Made by a program: the position numbers and the translations under genes. A model generated the notes under the pieces. The model saw nothing but the letters and a program-made list of their open reading frames with translations, did not search any database and was not told the origin of the DNA. 64,000 bases of DNA, taken from Aquimarina sp. U1-2 (lineage in GTDB: Bacteria > Bacteroidota > Bacteroidia > Flavobacteriales > Flavobacteriaceae). The DNA lies in contig NZ_JAGKIK010000012.1 in the NCBI RefSeq assembly GCF_017897595.1, positions 1-64,000 on the forward strand, given 5' to 3'. Positions 51,406-60,090 of this stretch are shown piece after piece (positions within the stretch are counted from its first letter, which is position 1; each line of letters begins with the position of its first letter).

Positions 51406-51542
51406 AGGTTATAGTTTTTAATGGTATAATGGTATAATGTTTTATTGATTCAATGATTTAATGATACAATGATTCAGTGGAGTACATAATTGAGTAAACT
51501 TTTCTATGCAGTTAAACATATTTTAATTTTTTCGAAAACTAC
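51406..51542. repeat. Low-complexity AATGATT tract beside the four-helix-bundle gene
   Basis: About 60 bp (51418-51478) of ATGGTATA and AATGATT/CAATGATT words. A comparable ATTAGATCATTAA/ATTCATTAA tract lies on the other side of the gene (51945-51990). Such tracts often flank S23-type genes. Confidence 0.55.
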
Positions 51543-51902
51543 TTAAAATGAAGTGTTTTTTCTTGCTTTGGACAAAACTTTGACAATTGTATTGGCTTCT
51601 TCTAATAAAGGAACGATATTTTGATTCGATGCAAGATTAGACTCCTGTAATAATTCTAACCAGAAAACAGTTTCATCTGCCTCTTCTATCGTTATAGATA
51701 TTTTTGAATAGAATTCCTTTTTCGATCTTGCTATGCATGCAGCTCTGTAATTTGCAGCTGTCGACGTGGCACTTTTAATTATTTGATGACTGATTATTTT
51801 TGTAGCTTCAGTTTTTTTTCGAGTATTAATTAACAAAATAATATCTAATGATAGTTTTTTCGTTCTTTTTTTAAACTGTTTTATGAATTCACTTTTTTCC
51901 AT
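51543..51902 (-). CDS. Four-helix-bundle protein (S23 ribosomal / IVS type)
   Basis: 119 residues. The sequence matches the S23/23S-IVS family: I-S-H-Q-I-I-K-S-A-T-S-T-A-A-N-Y-R-A-A (about 37-55), S-K-K-E-F-Y-S-K-I-S-I-T-I-E-E-A-D-E-T-V-F-W (about 59-80). These form four-helix pentamers; they are found in 23S rRNA intervening sequences and as stray genes between others, but no cellular function is fixed. It sits inside a signalling gene group, with low-complexity DNA on both sides. Confidence 0.9.
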   Translation of the reverse strand: MEKSEFIKQFKKRTKKLSLDIILLINTRKKTEATKIISHQIIKSATSTAANYRAACIARSKKEFYSKISITIEEADETVFWLELLQESNLASNQNIVPLLEEANTIVKVLSKARKNTSF

Positions 51903-51990
51903 ACATTATGCATCTTACAATCATTTTCGTATAAAATTTCATTACCTTATTAGATCATTAACCTATTAGATCAATAATTCATTAATAAAT

Positions 51991-52299
51991 TCACTCCCAC
52001 AACTGTTTGTTTTTATTTTGGTCTTCTGCCATGTATTTTTTTATTTTTTGCTCTTCCCAGTCTTTATTAAATACAGGGTTAATTCTATACGCTTTGATGG
52101 CATGAAACGTCAAACCAATACCCCAACCCAAAGCAGCCCATAAAAACCATGGATAATACCACTCATTTTGATAATAATTTAATCCAGCTAAAAATCCAAT
52201 AACCAATACATAGGATATTACATTATTATAAAATTTCTTTAATTCTTCTACTCGTTCTCTTGCGCGTTCGTATCGTTTTTGTTCTTCAAAAGTTTTCAT
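51991..52299 (-). CDS. 2TM-domain protein
   Basis: 102 residues. A short helical start (Y-E-R-A-R-E-R-V-E-E-L-K-K-F-Y), two membrane segments (about 28-45, 52-70), then F-x-K-x-W-E-E-Q-K-I-K-K-Y-M (about 79-92). It is about 45 percent identical by eye to the C-terminal domain of the neighbouring kinase. Free 2TM proteins commonly accompany LytTR systems in flavobacteria; they may modulate kinase signalling. Start ATG at 52299, 18 bp after the kinase stop. Confidence 0.9.
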   Translation of the reverse strand: MKTFEEQKRYERARERVEELKKFYNNVISYVLVIGFLAGLNYYQNEWYYPWFLWAALGWGIGLTFHAIKAYRINPVFNKDWEEQKIKKYMAEDQNKNKQLWE

Positions 52300-52317
52300 A
52301 ATTGTAAGTTTTTAATG

Positions 52318-53694
52318 TTAATATTTTCTTTTAGATTCTTCTACGTACTTTTTTATTTTTTTCTCTTCCCAATTTTTGCCGAATATGGGATGGTAATTAA
52401 ATGTTTCCATGTAGTGAAATATAATCCCGATTCCCCAACCAATAATTGGAATAATTACCCACGGAATCATAAAGCCAGTCGTCGTATAATTCAAAAAAAT
52501 AAGAAAAGGAATAACAATACAATACGATATTAGATTGGCATAAAACTCCTTAATCTTTTGAACCTGTTCTTTGGCTTTCTCGTATCTAGAATCAGTTGCC
52601 AAGGCTGATACCTCATTACCTTGTGACATCTCTGTAGCGTTAGGTTGTACTTTTTTTGTTAATATGGGTAGCTCTGCTATAAAAGCCTCTGCTGTTTTGT
52701 AGACAGAAAACTTTCTTTTGGTAAGTAACGCATACCGTTGTTGTACATTACCTAATCCAACCCCACTACTTTGTTTTACTACTTCTTTGGGTTGAAGGTT
52801 GTTTTCTACTATTAAAAATCCGTCTTTTTCATAAATTTTGACATGCAGGGGTTTCTCTGGCATCACGATGTTGTGCTTTACTGTATTTTCTAATAAAATC
52901 TGTAATGACAGTGGTACTACTTTGGCTTCGGGGTCAATTGATTTTTCTGGTATTTCATAGACAATACTATCCTCAAAACGCAGCTGAATAAGTGTCATAT
53001 ACGTTTTTGCGAATTTCAATTCTTCATCTACAGTAACCAATTCTTTATCCTTTTGTTCCAAAACATATCGATATACTTTGGAAAGGGAAGTGGTAAATTT
53101 TTGAGCCATTTTCGGATTTTCTTCTATTAATGAAGTTAGTACATTAAGACTATTAAAAAGAAAATGCGGATCTAATTGATTTTTAAGCGCCGTAAATTTG
53201 GCCGAGGCCGTATCTGCGATAATTTTTTGCTCAGTAATTTTTTGTTTCTGAAGTTCTTTATAGAAATAGAAAGCGTGAAAAAACAAAGAGGCAAACATCG
53301 TAATGACGAATCCGGTGATGTAAAAGCTCAATTTTTCATCACGAAGAAATTCTGAAAATGATTTTCCGTATATCCCCACCATCATAACAGTTCGAATCGC
53401 AGCCAAAGTTATCATCGTTAGCAATACAGAACCAATAGCACCAAACCATAATCTTTTTCGAGGATGTTTTTCCCAGGTGTAGTATTCTCCTATGATATCA
53501 AAAAAGTACCCGTTTACTATAGTTAGTGGAAAAGCAAACATAAAGTGAATTAATAAATTTTCGAATTCTTTTTCCCAGGAGATCGGTCTACCTATTTTGA
53601 AGAGCAGAAAAGATAATTCAACAATTATGGCAATAATGAAACTAATTCGTATGACTTTTAAAAGATTACCTTTTGCAAAATTTTGATTCTCCAT
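52318..53694 (-). CDS. LytS-like histidine kinase fused to a C-terminal 2TM domain
   Basis: 458 residues. Four N-terminal membrane helices (about 14-32, 50-70, 84-106, 124-146), a coiled linker, and the His_kinase core with D-P-H177-F-L-F-N-S-L-N and an ATP lid G-V-G-L-G-N (about 336-341). After it comes a 2TM domain (about 375-458) like the separate protein encoded next, ending E-E-K-K-I-K-K-Y-V. It phosphorylates the LytTR regulator encoded at 50650. Order in the transcript: kinase, 2TM protein, S23-type gene, regulator. Confidence 0.93.
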   Translation of the reverse strand: MENQNFAKGNLLKVIRISFIIAIIVELSFLLFKIGRPISWEKEFENLLIHFMFAFPLTIVNGYFFDIIGEYYTWEKHPRKRLWFGAIGSVLLTMITLAAIRTVMMVGIYGKSFSEFLRDEKLSFYITGFVITMFASLFFHAFYFYKELQKQKITEQKIIADTASAKFTALKNQLDPHFLFNSLNVLTSLIEENPKMAQKFTTSLSKVYRYVLEQKDKELVTVDEELKFAKTYMTLIQLRFEDSIVYEIPEKSIDPEAKVVPLSLQILLENTVKHNIVMPEKPLHVKIYEKDGFLIVENNLQPKEVVKQSSGVGLGNVQQRYALLTKRKFSVYKTAEAFIAELPILTKKVQPNATEMSQGNEVSALATDSRYEKAKEQVQKIKEFYANLISYCIVIPFLIFLNYTTTGFMIPWVIIPIIGWGIGIIFHYMETFNYHPIFGKNWEEKKIKKYVEESKRKY

Positions 53695-53708
53695 TACGAT
53701 TATATTTT

Positions 53709-54332
53709 CTATTTACAATTTTGTTGTACTCTAGCGATTTGATCTTTTCCCCATGTTGGATAAAATGGAGTTTCGTGATTCGACTGTTTCTCAAAGTACA
53801 AGATAGCTTTTTCTATTTCAGGACAAAAGGCTTTTGGATCTTTACCCCAATATTTGGCTCCGCCCATCTTCCATTCGGCATGATAAAGTGTCGCTCTAGG
53901 GTTTTCTGGCTCTAGAGTTTTGGCTTGAAGGTATAACTCCTCAACTTTAGCAGAATGAGTCATACCGTATACCGATGGATTATAAGCTACGTATGCCATA
54001 TTCAGCATAGCTTCCATAATAGAAATTTCGGCATTATTTTTTGAAAATGTTTTGGCTTCGTTAAGATATTCTTGCGCTTTCTTTAATCGAGATTCAATTT
54101 CATCTGCATCTTTCGAGTCAAATGCGGTATTGATATGTACTCTGGCTGCATAATAAAATGGAATCCAGTTTTCTTTTTCAGCTCGGGCGATACGCTCAAA
54201 AAGATTGATGGCTTGATCAGGGTTTTTATTTTCCCATAATTCAAAAGCTTTGGTCATTCCCTTTTCATAGTTTGATTGTGAACTTGCGATTAATCCTGCA
54301 AGAAATGTTGCGATTATTAGTAGTGTTTTCAT
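53709..54332 (-). CDS. Exported helical-repeat protein, unknown function
   Basis: 207 residues. A signal peptide (1-19, ending I-A-S-S-Q) and then TPR-like helical hairpins (W-E-N-K-N-P-D-Q-A-I-N-L-F-E-R-I-A, about 32-48; A-Q-E-Y-L-N-E-A-K, about 86-94; L-Y-L-Q-A-K-T-L-E-P-E-N-P-R-A, about 133-147). Probably periplasmic protein-protein contact. It starts the kinase operon 14 bp before the kinase gene on the same strand, and an upstream TonB receptor reads the same way. Confidence 0.85.
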   Translation of the reverse strand: MKTLLIIATFLAGLIASSQSNYEKGMTKAFELWENKNPDQAINLFERIARAEKENWIPFYYAARVHINTAFDSKDADEIESRLKKAQEYLNEAKTFSKNNAEISIMEAMLNMAYVAYNPSVYGMTHSAKVEELYLQAKTLEPENPRATLYHAEWKMGGAKYWGKDPKAFCPEIEKAILYFEKQSNHETPFYPTWGKDQIARVQQNCK

Positions 54333-54498
54333 TGTAATAAATTTTGTGATTATTTGATATTGTAAAGATCGTTCACTAGTAGTTTTAGTTCAATTCATTC
54401 TGACTGAATTGTATGATTTTAAGGATGAGTTGACAAACCTAACGGTAAGTGTATGTTGTAAGTAATTTGACATATCTAGTTTTTATTGAGATGATAGG

Positions 54499-56652
54499 CT
54501 ATAAATCATTTAATTGATTGTCTGTTTTGTTGTCACTAATGGTCCAAAAGAACCCTAAAATAACAGATTGGTCAACATTGGGTCGAATAGCTTGTCTTGC
54601 AAATTCTCCATTCATATTTGGGGTATTTGAATATTGATAATTAAAAACATTATTAAAGTCTAATACATTGGTTACTGAAAAGTATAGTATCTTTTGAGGG
54701 CTGATAAGATAAGCCCAACTCAAGTTCAAAGAGTTGAATGTTCGTGTTTTTTGATTTTGAAACACACTTTCATTAGGGTCATTATAAGGTCTGCCAGAAC
54801 CAAAATTATAGGTAGCGCTAAGTAAAGATTTCCAATCTTCGACCCAATATTTGGTTACTAAAGAAAGTGTATGCGTTGCGGCAAAATTGGGTGTCGCACT
54901 ATCTGGAAAATTTCTGTAATCTCTTTCGGTATCCAAATACGAATAGCTTACCCAGTAATCTAGGTTTTTGATAGATTTAGAATCTCTCCAGAATAGGTCA
55001 ACACCAGCAGCATAACCACTTCCGTTATTAGTAAAGTCGCTGTTAAATTGAGGCATTTCGGTATCAAACTTGATTAGGTCATGATATTTTTTATAATACC
55101 CTTCTGCTCTAAGTGTTCTACCATTGTTTTGATAGAGATAGTTAAAAATGTAATGTGATGATTTTTCTGGTTCTAGGATAGAAGTATACTTTAAAACTTC
55201 TTGTTGCGGAGCTTGATAAAAATCTCCATACGCCATAGAAATTTGAGATTTTGACGATGTTTTGTATGCCAGAGATGCTCTTGGGGATATCTTTGTATCT
55301 TCTATCAACGTATTTTGAACACCTCTCACACCTAGCTGTAATGCCAGTTTTTTACTAAAAAAGATATTGGCTTCTGTAAATATTGCAGTGCTATTGTTAT
55401 CGAAAGAGGATCTAAATGTATCAAAATCGGGGCTTTCTGCTGTTTCATTAAAATTGACCAAAAACTGTTCCGCTCCGATACTTAATTTAAATCTATTGCT
55501 AAATCGTTTTCTAAGTTTTAGTTTTATGTGAGCGCTGTTCTCATCGTTATCAACATCAGTAGTTGCAATGTTAATTTTGTTATGATCATTAGCAAAACTT
55601 GCACCCGTAGTGATATCCCAATCTTTTCCTAAACTACCTTTATAGGATGCATTGAGGTATAAATTTCGATTTGCGAGGCCAAAATTGATTCCATCTGGCA
55701 CATTGATATCTTCTTGAACCAATTCAAAATCAGCATAGTTTAGTCCTCCGTAAACTTTTAATAGGCCACTATCAAATTGTTGTCGAAATACGGCTTCGCC
55801 AGCCAAAGATTCGTAGGGTTTGATCCAATCCACACGTTGCTCAATAATGTTTTGATAAGGTTTTACATTAACGTAAAAAGCATTAACACTTAACGAATTA
55901 TTTTCCCATTTCTTTGTATGACCGCCACCTAAGCCTACATTAATAAATTGTAAGTCTGTTGTTTCCTGGTCGGGTTCATCGATAGTATTCAAAAGTAAGA
56001 CACTAGATAATGCATCGCCATACTCTGCAGAGTATCCACCCGTAGAAAAATTGGTGCCTTCAAAGAGAAACGAAGAAAAGCGTCCGCGAGTAGGAATGTT
56101 ATCCGTTCTTGCTGTAAAAGGTTGAAACACCTGTAGACCATCGATATACACATTGGTTTCACTTGCATCGCCACCGCGTACAAAAAGGCGACCATCTTCA
56201 GAAACGTTAGACGTACCGGGGAGTGTTTGTAAAGCTGCAATATAGTCACCTGCAGATCCTGCCGTAGTCACAATATCAAGAGGTGTGAGTACCGACGCTT
56301 TGCTATTATCCCCGGCAGCAAAGGTGCCTGCATTTAGAATAACACTATCCAAAGAATTTACATCTTCTTTTAAAACTATCTTTAGATGAGTCATAGCCTC
56401 TACTTCTTTTGAAAGATACAAGGTTTCGAAGGATAAAAATGAAATTACCAAGGTTTGCACGCCTATTTCTGAAGTTGAGAATGTAAAGCTACCATTATCA
56501 TTAGAGGTGCCTCCATCGTAAGTGCCATCCAAATAAATATTAGCACCTATGATAGGAATACCTTTAGTATCCGTAATGGTACCTGAAATTTCTGTTTGAG
56601 CAATTATTGATGATTGAAGCATTATGAAAAGAAGAGTACATATAGATCTCAT
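54499..56652 (-). CDS. TonB-dependent receptor with carboxypeptidase-like domain
   Basis: 717 residues. Signal peptide 1-19 (ending I-I-A-Q), carboxypeptidase-like regulatory domain (about 20-95), plug domain (about 120-225, with L-P-G-T-S-N-V-S-E-D-G-R-L-F-V-R-G-G-D-A-S-E-T-N-V-Y), and a barrel ending V-I-L-G-F-F-W. The plug pattern R-G-G-D-x-x-E belongs to the receptors often annotated as generic TonB-dependent proteins of flavobacteria. Substrate unknown. The 167-bp gap to the helical-repeat protein suggests they could be cotranscribed. Confidence 0.9.
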   Translation of the reverse strand: MRSICTLLFIMLQSSIIAQTEISGTITDTKGIPIIGANIYLDGTYDGGTSNDNGSFTFSTSEIGVQTLVISFLSFETLYLSKEVEAMTHLKIVLKEDVNSLDSVILNAGTFAAGDNSKASVLTPLDIVTTAGSAGDYIAALQTLPGTSNVSEDGRLFVRGGDASETNVYIDGLQVFQPFTARTDNIPTRGRFSSFLFEGTNFSTGGYSAEYGDALSSVLLLNTIDEPDQETTDLQFINVGLGGGHTKKWENNSLSVNAFYVNVKPYQNIIEQRVDWIKPYESLAGEAVFRQQFDSGLLKVYGGLNYADFELVQEDINVPDGINFGLANRNLYLNASYKGSLGKDWDITTGASFANDHNKINIATTDVDNDENSAHIKLKLRKRFSNRFKLSIGAEQFLVNFNETAESPDFDTFRSSFDNNSTAIFTEANIFFSKKLALQLGVRGVQNTLIEDTKISPRASLAYKTSSKSQISMAYGDFYQAPQQEVLKYTSILEPEKSSHYIFNYLYQNNGRTLRAEGYYKKYHDLIKFDTEMPQFNSDFTNNGSGYAAGVDLFWRDSKSIKNLDYWVSYSYLDTERDYRNFPDSATPNFAATHTLSLVTKYWVEDWKSLLSATYNFGSGRPYNDPNESVFQNQKTRTFNSLNLSWAYLISPQKILYFSVTNVLDFNNVFNYQYSNTPNMNGEFARQAIRPNVDQSVILGFFWTISDNKTDNQLNDL

Positions 56653-57020
56653 AGTGATAAAAATTAAATTAATGGTTCAAAAATGAAGGATTGAGAAGGG
56701 AAATTAAATTCAATATGACTCAACTGTCAAAATTGATGGATCAGTTGTAAACATTGCAGCTAATTTTAACCCGGTTTATGCATTAGAATTTCGTTATGAG
56801 GTTTGAAAATGCACGACAAAGCATTGCTTTGGGCGAGATGTAGCTTTGGAAGAGTGTTTTCTAAGTTTCAGCATAGCATCGCTACGGTGAAACTTAAAAT
56901 ACAACGTAGTGCTTGGTTTTGCAGTAGTTTAAAGCCGTAATAGATTTTTTAATGCATAAAACGGGTTTAACTTAGAAAATTATGGTGTTTCGCAATTAAA
57001 ATTAATCGTTATCTATGTAG
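56653..57020. other. Intergenic region holding MITE-like repeat A2
   Basis: The stretch upstream of the TonB receptor gene is filled mostly by repeat copy A2 (56768-56967). The receptor promoter should lie between 56653 and 56767, but no clear -7 box was seen. Confidence 0.5.
56768..56967. repeat. MITE-like palindromic repeat with AACCCGG ends, copy A2
   Basis: 200 bp. Left end AACCCGGTTTATGCATTAGA and right end TAATGCATAAAACGGGTT are inverted copies. The centre has AAGTTTCA...TGAAACTT around ATCGCTACGGTG, matching the centre of A1. GCCGTAATAGATTTTTTAAT is shared. It is about 30 bp longer than A1, with extra sequence between left end and centre. Confidence 0.75.
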
Positions 57021-57340
57021 TAAAGCGATTCTAAAAAAGTACTCTACTATAAAAGCGTAATTTATCAATACGATAACTAGCAATTAGAGTTCGAAAAGAT
57101 ATTGGGACTTCCCGCTTTAATACAGGTGCCTGATGGTGCGACTGCGAAAGGTTTTATACTTAGGCGAAGTAATTTTTACTTGTATAGCAGCGTCACGTAA
57201 GTCAAAAAGTTCATATAGCAGATATTCAACTTCCTACCAATGGCAGCAAAGATTTCGAGAGAAGAATTAATGGTATCATCTTCAAAAATTAATTTTTGAA
57301 GACCATTAAAATGCTGTATTTTTTTTCTGTAGATTGGCGT
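57021..57340 (-). pseudogene. Possible degraded coding stretch
   Basis: On the minus strand, a frame without start reads L-Q-K-L-I-F-E-D-D-T-I-N-S-S-L-E-I-F-A-A-I (about 57300-57220) and stops at about 57180; further on, F-A-V-A-P-S-G-T-C-I-K-A-G-S-P (about 57155-57105) follows in a related frame. The amino-acid use looks protein-like, but no start codon and no family can be assigned. It may be a decayed gene or chance. Confidence 0.25.
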
Positions 57341-57348
57341 AGTTAAGG

Positions 57349-58644
57349 TTAAACTTTCTCTATGGCACTACTGTCATTTTTAAATGGGCGAACTATTAAA
57401 CGTGCAGCTTTATCATAATTAATGTAGTTATATACCCAGTTAAAAAAGGTGACAAAACGATTTCTAAACCCTACTAAAAACCAAAGGTGGATCGACATCC
57501 AGATGAACCAGGCGAAAAAACCACCAAATTTAAATTTCCCAAGGTCAACTACAGCCTTATTTCGACCAATAGTAGCCATAGCACCTTTATCAAAATATGA
57601 AAACGGAATCATTGCTTTACCGTTTAAATGTCGCTTTAAATTTTTTGCGAGATGCTGTCCCTGCTGTATTGCAGGTTGTGCCACCATGGGATGACCTTTG
57701 GGATACGCCTCGGTTTCCATTAGTGAAATATCCCCAATCGCATAAATATGAGGATACCCTTCAATTTGGTTATACTCATTTACCTTGTAGCGATTGGCTT
57801 TTTCGATCAATGATGCCGCAGCTATACCCGATACTGGTGCTCCTGTTACGCCGGCAGACCAAATAAACGTAGCGGTTCTAATAGAAAAACCTGTATTTGT
57901 AGTAACCTGATTGTCCTCATAATTTTGTACTTGCGTGTTGAGATGAATTTGAACACCGAGTTTTTGTAAAAATTCTGAGGCCTTTTTAGAAGCATGTTCA
58001 CTCATGGGCGGAAGAACGCGAGAGGCACCTTCTATCAAATGAATTTCCATATCCTCAAAATCCATGTCGGGATAATCCTTTGGTAACACATTGAGTTTTA
58101 ATTCTGCAATACCTCCGGCCAATTCTACTCCGGTAGGACCCGCTCCAGCAAGAACGAAACATAGTAATTCCTTTCTTTTGATAGGATCTTTAGTAATTAC
58201 GGCTTGTTCTAAGTTTTCAAGCATGAGACTACGTAAATTTAATGCCTGAGGTAAGTTTTTCATACGCATAGCATTATGTTCTATTGCAGTGTTTCCAAAA
58301 AAATTAGTCTTAGCGCCTGTGGCAATAACTAAAAAATCGTAGGTAATGCTACCAATATTTGTGCTTATCTCTCGATTTTTTGAGTCAATATGTACCACTT
58401 CTGCCATTCTAAAAAAGGCATTTTTTCCACGTTTGATAATTTTGCGTAACGGGTAAGCAATAGAATCGGGTTCTAGTGAAGATGTTGAAACCTGATACAA
58501 TAAAGGTTGAAAAGTATGATAATTTTGCCGGTCTAACAGTACCAGTTGTACATTTTCTTTGATCATTTTTCTGGCCAAAGCTACTCCAGAAAAACCACCA
58601 CCAATAATAACTAGTCTCGGTAAATTGGTAGAAGGGATGTTCAT
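57349..58644 (-). CDS. Type II NADH dehydrogenase (NDH-2 family FAD oxidoreductase)
   Basis: 431 residues. FAD-binding I-G-G-G-F-S-G (14-20), the S-T-S-S-L-E-P-D-S-I-A-Y-P segment (about 53-65), NADH-binding A-G-A-G-P-T-G-V-E-L-A-G (166-177), and Y-A-I-G-D-I-S (about 303-309). The C-terminus has a hydrophobic F-F-A-W-F-I-W-M-S-I-H-L-W-F-L-V-G-F membrane-association region (about 374-391) typical of NDH-2. It passes electrons from NADH to menaquinone without pumping protons. Single gene, divergent from the sigma factor operon at 58940. Confidence 0.92.
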   Translation of the reverse strand: MNIPSTNLPRLVIIGGGFSGVALARKMIKENVQLVLLDRQNYHTFQPLLYQVSTSSLEPDSIAYPLRKIIKRGKNAFFRMAEVVHIDSKNREISTNIGSITYDFLVIATGAKTNFFGNTAIEHNAMRMKNLPQALNLRSLMLENLEQAVITKDPIKRKELLCFVLAGAGPTGVELAGGIAELKLNVLPKDYPDMDFEDMEIHLIEGASRVLPPMSEHASKKASEFLQKLGVQIHLNTQVQNYEDNQVTTNTGFSIRTATFIWSAGVTGAPVSGIAAASLIEKANRYKVNEYNQIEGYPHIYAIGDISLMETEAYPKGHPMVAQPAIQQGQHLAKNLKRHLNGKAMIPFSYFDKGAMATIGRNKAVVDLGKFKFGGFFAWFIWMSIHLWFLVGFRNRFVTFFNWVYNYINYDKAARLIVRPFKNDSSAIEKV

Positions 58645-58939
58645 GTATTTATATGTATAGTTTTTTTATCTGATTAAGCGTTGATTTGTAAAAGAACATC
58701 ATAATAACGTCATTCAAATCTGTAGATAAGATTATAAAAAGGATCAGACTTGTTATGCTCTTATTAATATGTTCAGAATACAAGTTTAAATTACTTCTTC
58801 AAACCTCTTCTTACAAAGGTAAATTGAATAGTGCATTTAGCCTATAGAAAGTGGATATTTATAATGCTTGCAAGGTAAATTAGATTTTATTTGTAACAGA
58901 ATTATATATTAGACTACTTATATCCTGTAATCATTAATC

Positions 58940-59434
58940 GTGAATAAAGAATTAGAACATAGTTTTGTGACAAACCTTGAGCAAAATCAGAATATCGTGC
59001 ATAAGGTTTGTAGAATATACACGAGTGACCCTGATTCGCACAACGATCTATTTCAGGAAATTACTATTCAACTCTGGAAAGCATATCCAAAGTTTAGGGG
59101 AGAAGCAAAGTTTAGTACATGGATGTATCGAGTAGCGTTAAATACAGCTATTACTTTGTATAGACGAACCAAACGAAATTTGAAAACTACAGATATAGAT
59201 ACTGTAAACTTTAAAATCAAAGCAGAAGAGTATGATGATGAAGTAGAACAACAATTAAAATTGATGTATGCAGCTGTAAAAGAACTTAACGACATAGAAA
59301 AGGCTTTGGTTTTTTTGTATCTCGAAGATAAATCGTACAGAGATATCGCCGAAACCATGGGTATAAGTGAGGTTAATGCCAGAGTAAAGATGAATCGTGT
59401 GAAAACAAAATTGAAAAAAATATTAAATCCTTAA
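58940..59434 (+). CDS. ECF sigma factor
   Basis: 164 residues, GTG start at 58940. Region 2 has D-L-F-Q-E-I-T-I-Q-L-W (about 37-47) and F-S-T-W-M-Y-R-V-A-L-N-T-A (about 59-71); region 4 ends with L-E-D-K-S-Y-R-D-I-A-E-T-M-G-I-S-E (about 128-144). Its gene is followed 5 bp later by a membrane protein that is probably its anti-sigma factor. It is unlike the two SigK-type factors in the window in lacking an RskA partner. Confidence 0.92.
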   Translation: MNKELEHSFVTNLEQNQNIVHKVCRIYTSDPDSHNDLFQEITIQLWKAYPKFRGEAKFSTWMYRVALNTAITLYRRTKRNLKTTDIDTVNFKIKAEEYDDEVEQQLKLMYAAVKELNDIEKALVFLYLEDKSYRDIAETMGISEVNARVKMNRVKTKLKKILNP

Positions 59435-59439
59435 CCCCA

Positions 59440-60060
59440 ATGGACGAATTAGAATTGCTAAAACAAGACTGGAAAAAGCAAGAAGCCGTACTGCCCAGAT
59501 TATCTTATGAAGAAATTTATCAAATGATATTAAAGAAATCATCTTCTATCGTAAAGTGGATCTTTATTATCAGTATTTTGGAGTTTATTGTTTGGGCTTC
59601 TTTAGATCTTATTTTTAGACTTACGGGTTTAAACTCGAAAATCATGAATTCTTCTATCGAAATATTTTCATTCATTGGATCCCTCTTATCCTATACTATC
59701 TTGTTATATTTTATTATTCGGTTTTATATTAATTATAAAAAAATTAAGACTACTGATTCTACCAAGGTATTAATGGAAAATATTTTAAATACCAGAAAAA
59801 CGGTTAAAAATTATATCTGGGTCAATCTAAGTTTTTTTGGGGTACTTATGATCTCTACTACCATTTACCTGTTGTTCTTTACTAATGAATTTCAAGGAGA
59901 TACTATCGAATATACTCCCATTTGGATAGTTATTGTGAGTACATTGCTCGTTACCATAGTTTTTATAGGAGTGATAGCACTTTTTTATCGATTAATTTAC
60001 GGAATTCTTACCCGGAAGCTGAAAAAAAACTACAAAGAGCTTGAAAGACTAGAATTATAA
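59440..60060 (+). CDS. Membrane protein, probable anti-sigma factor of the 58940 sigma gene
   Basis: 206 residues. The N-terminal 35 residues are cytoplasmic (D-W-K-K-Q-E-A-V-L-P-R-L-S-Y-E-E-I-Y), followed by four membrane helices (about 37-58, 70-92, 122-145, 160-185) and a Lys-rich C-terminus. It resembles the beta-carotene or generic anti-sigma-like membrane proteins that accompany such ECF genes in flavobacteria. The anti-sigma role rests on the tight 5-bp gene pair, not on a recognised domain. Confidence 0.75.
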   Translation: MDELELLKQDWKKQEAVLPRLSYEEIYQMILKKSSSIVKWIFIISILEFIVWASLDLIFRLTGLNSKIMNSSIEIFSFIGSLLSYTILLYFIIRFYINYKKIKTTDSTKVLMENILNTRKTVKNYIWVNLSFFGVLMISTTIYLLFFTNEFQGDTIEYTPIWIVIVSTLLVTIVFIGVIALFYRLIYGILTRKLKKNYKELERLEL

Positions 60061-60090
60061 AATCTATGAACCTTGTTTATTGATTTTGTA

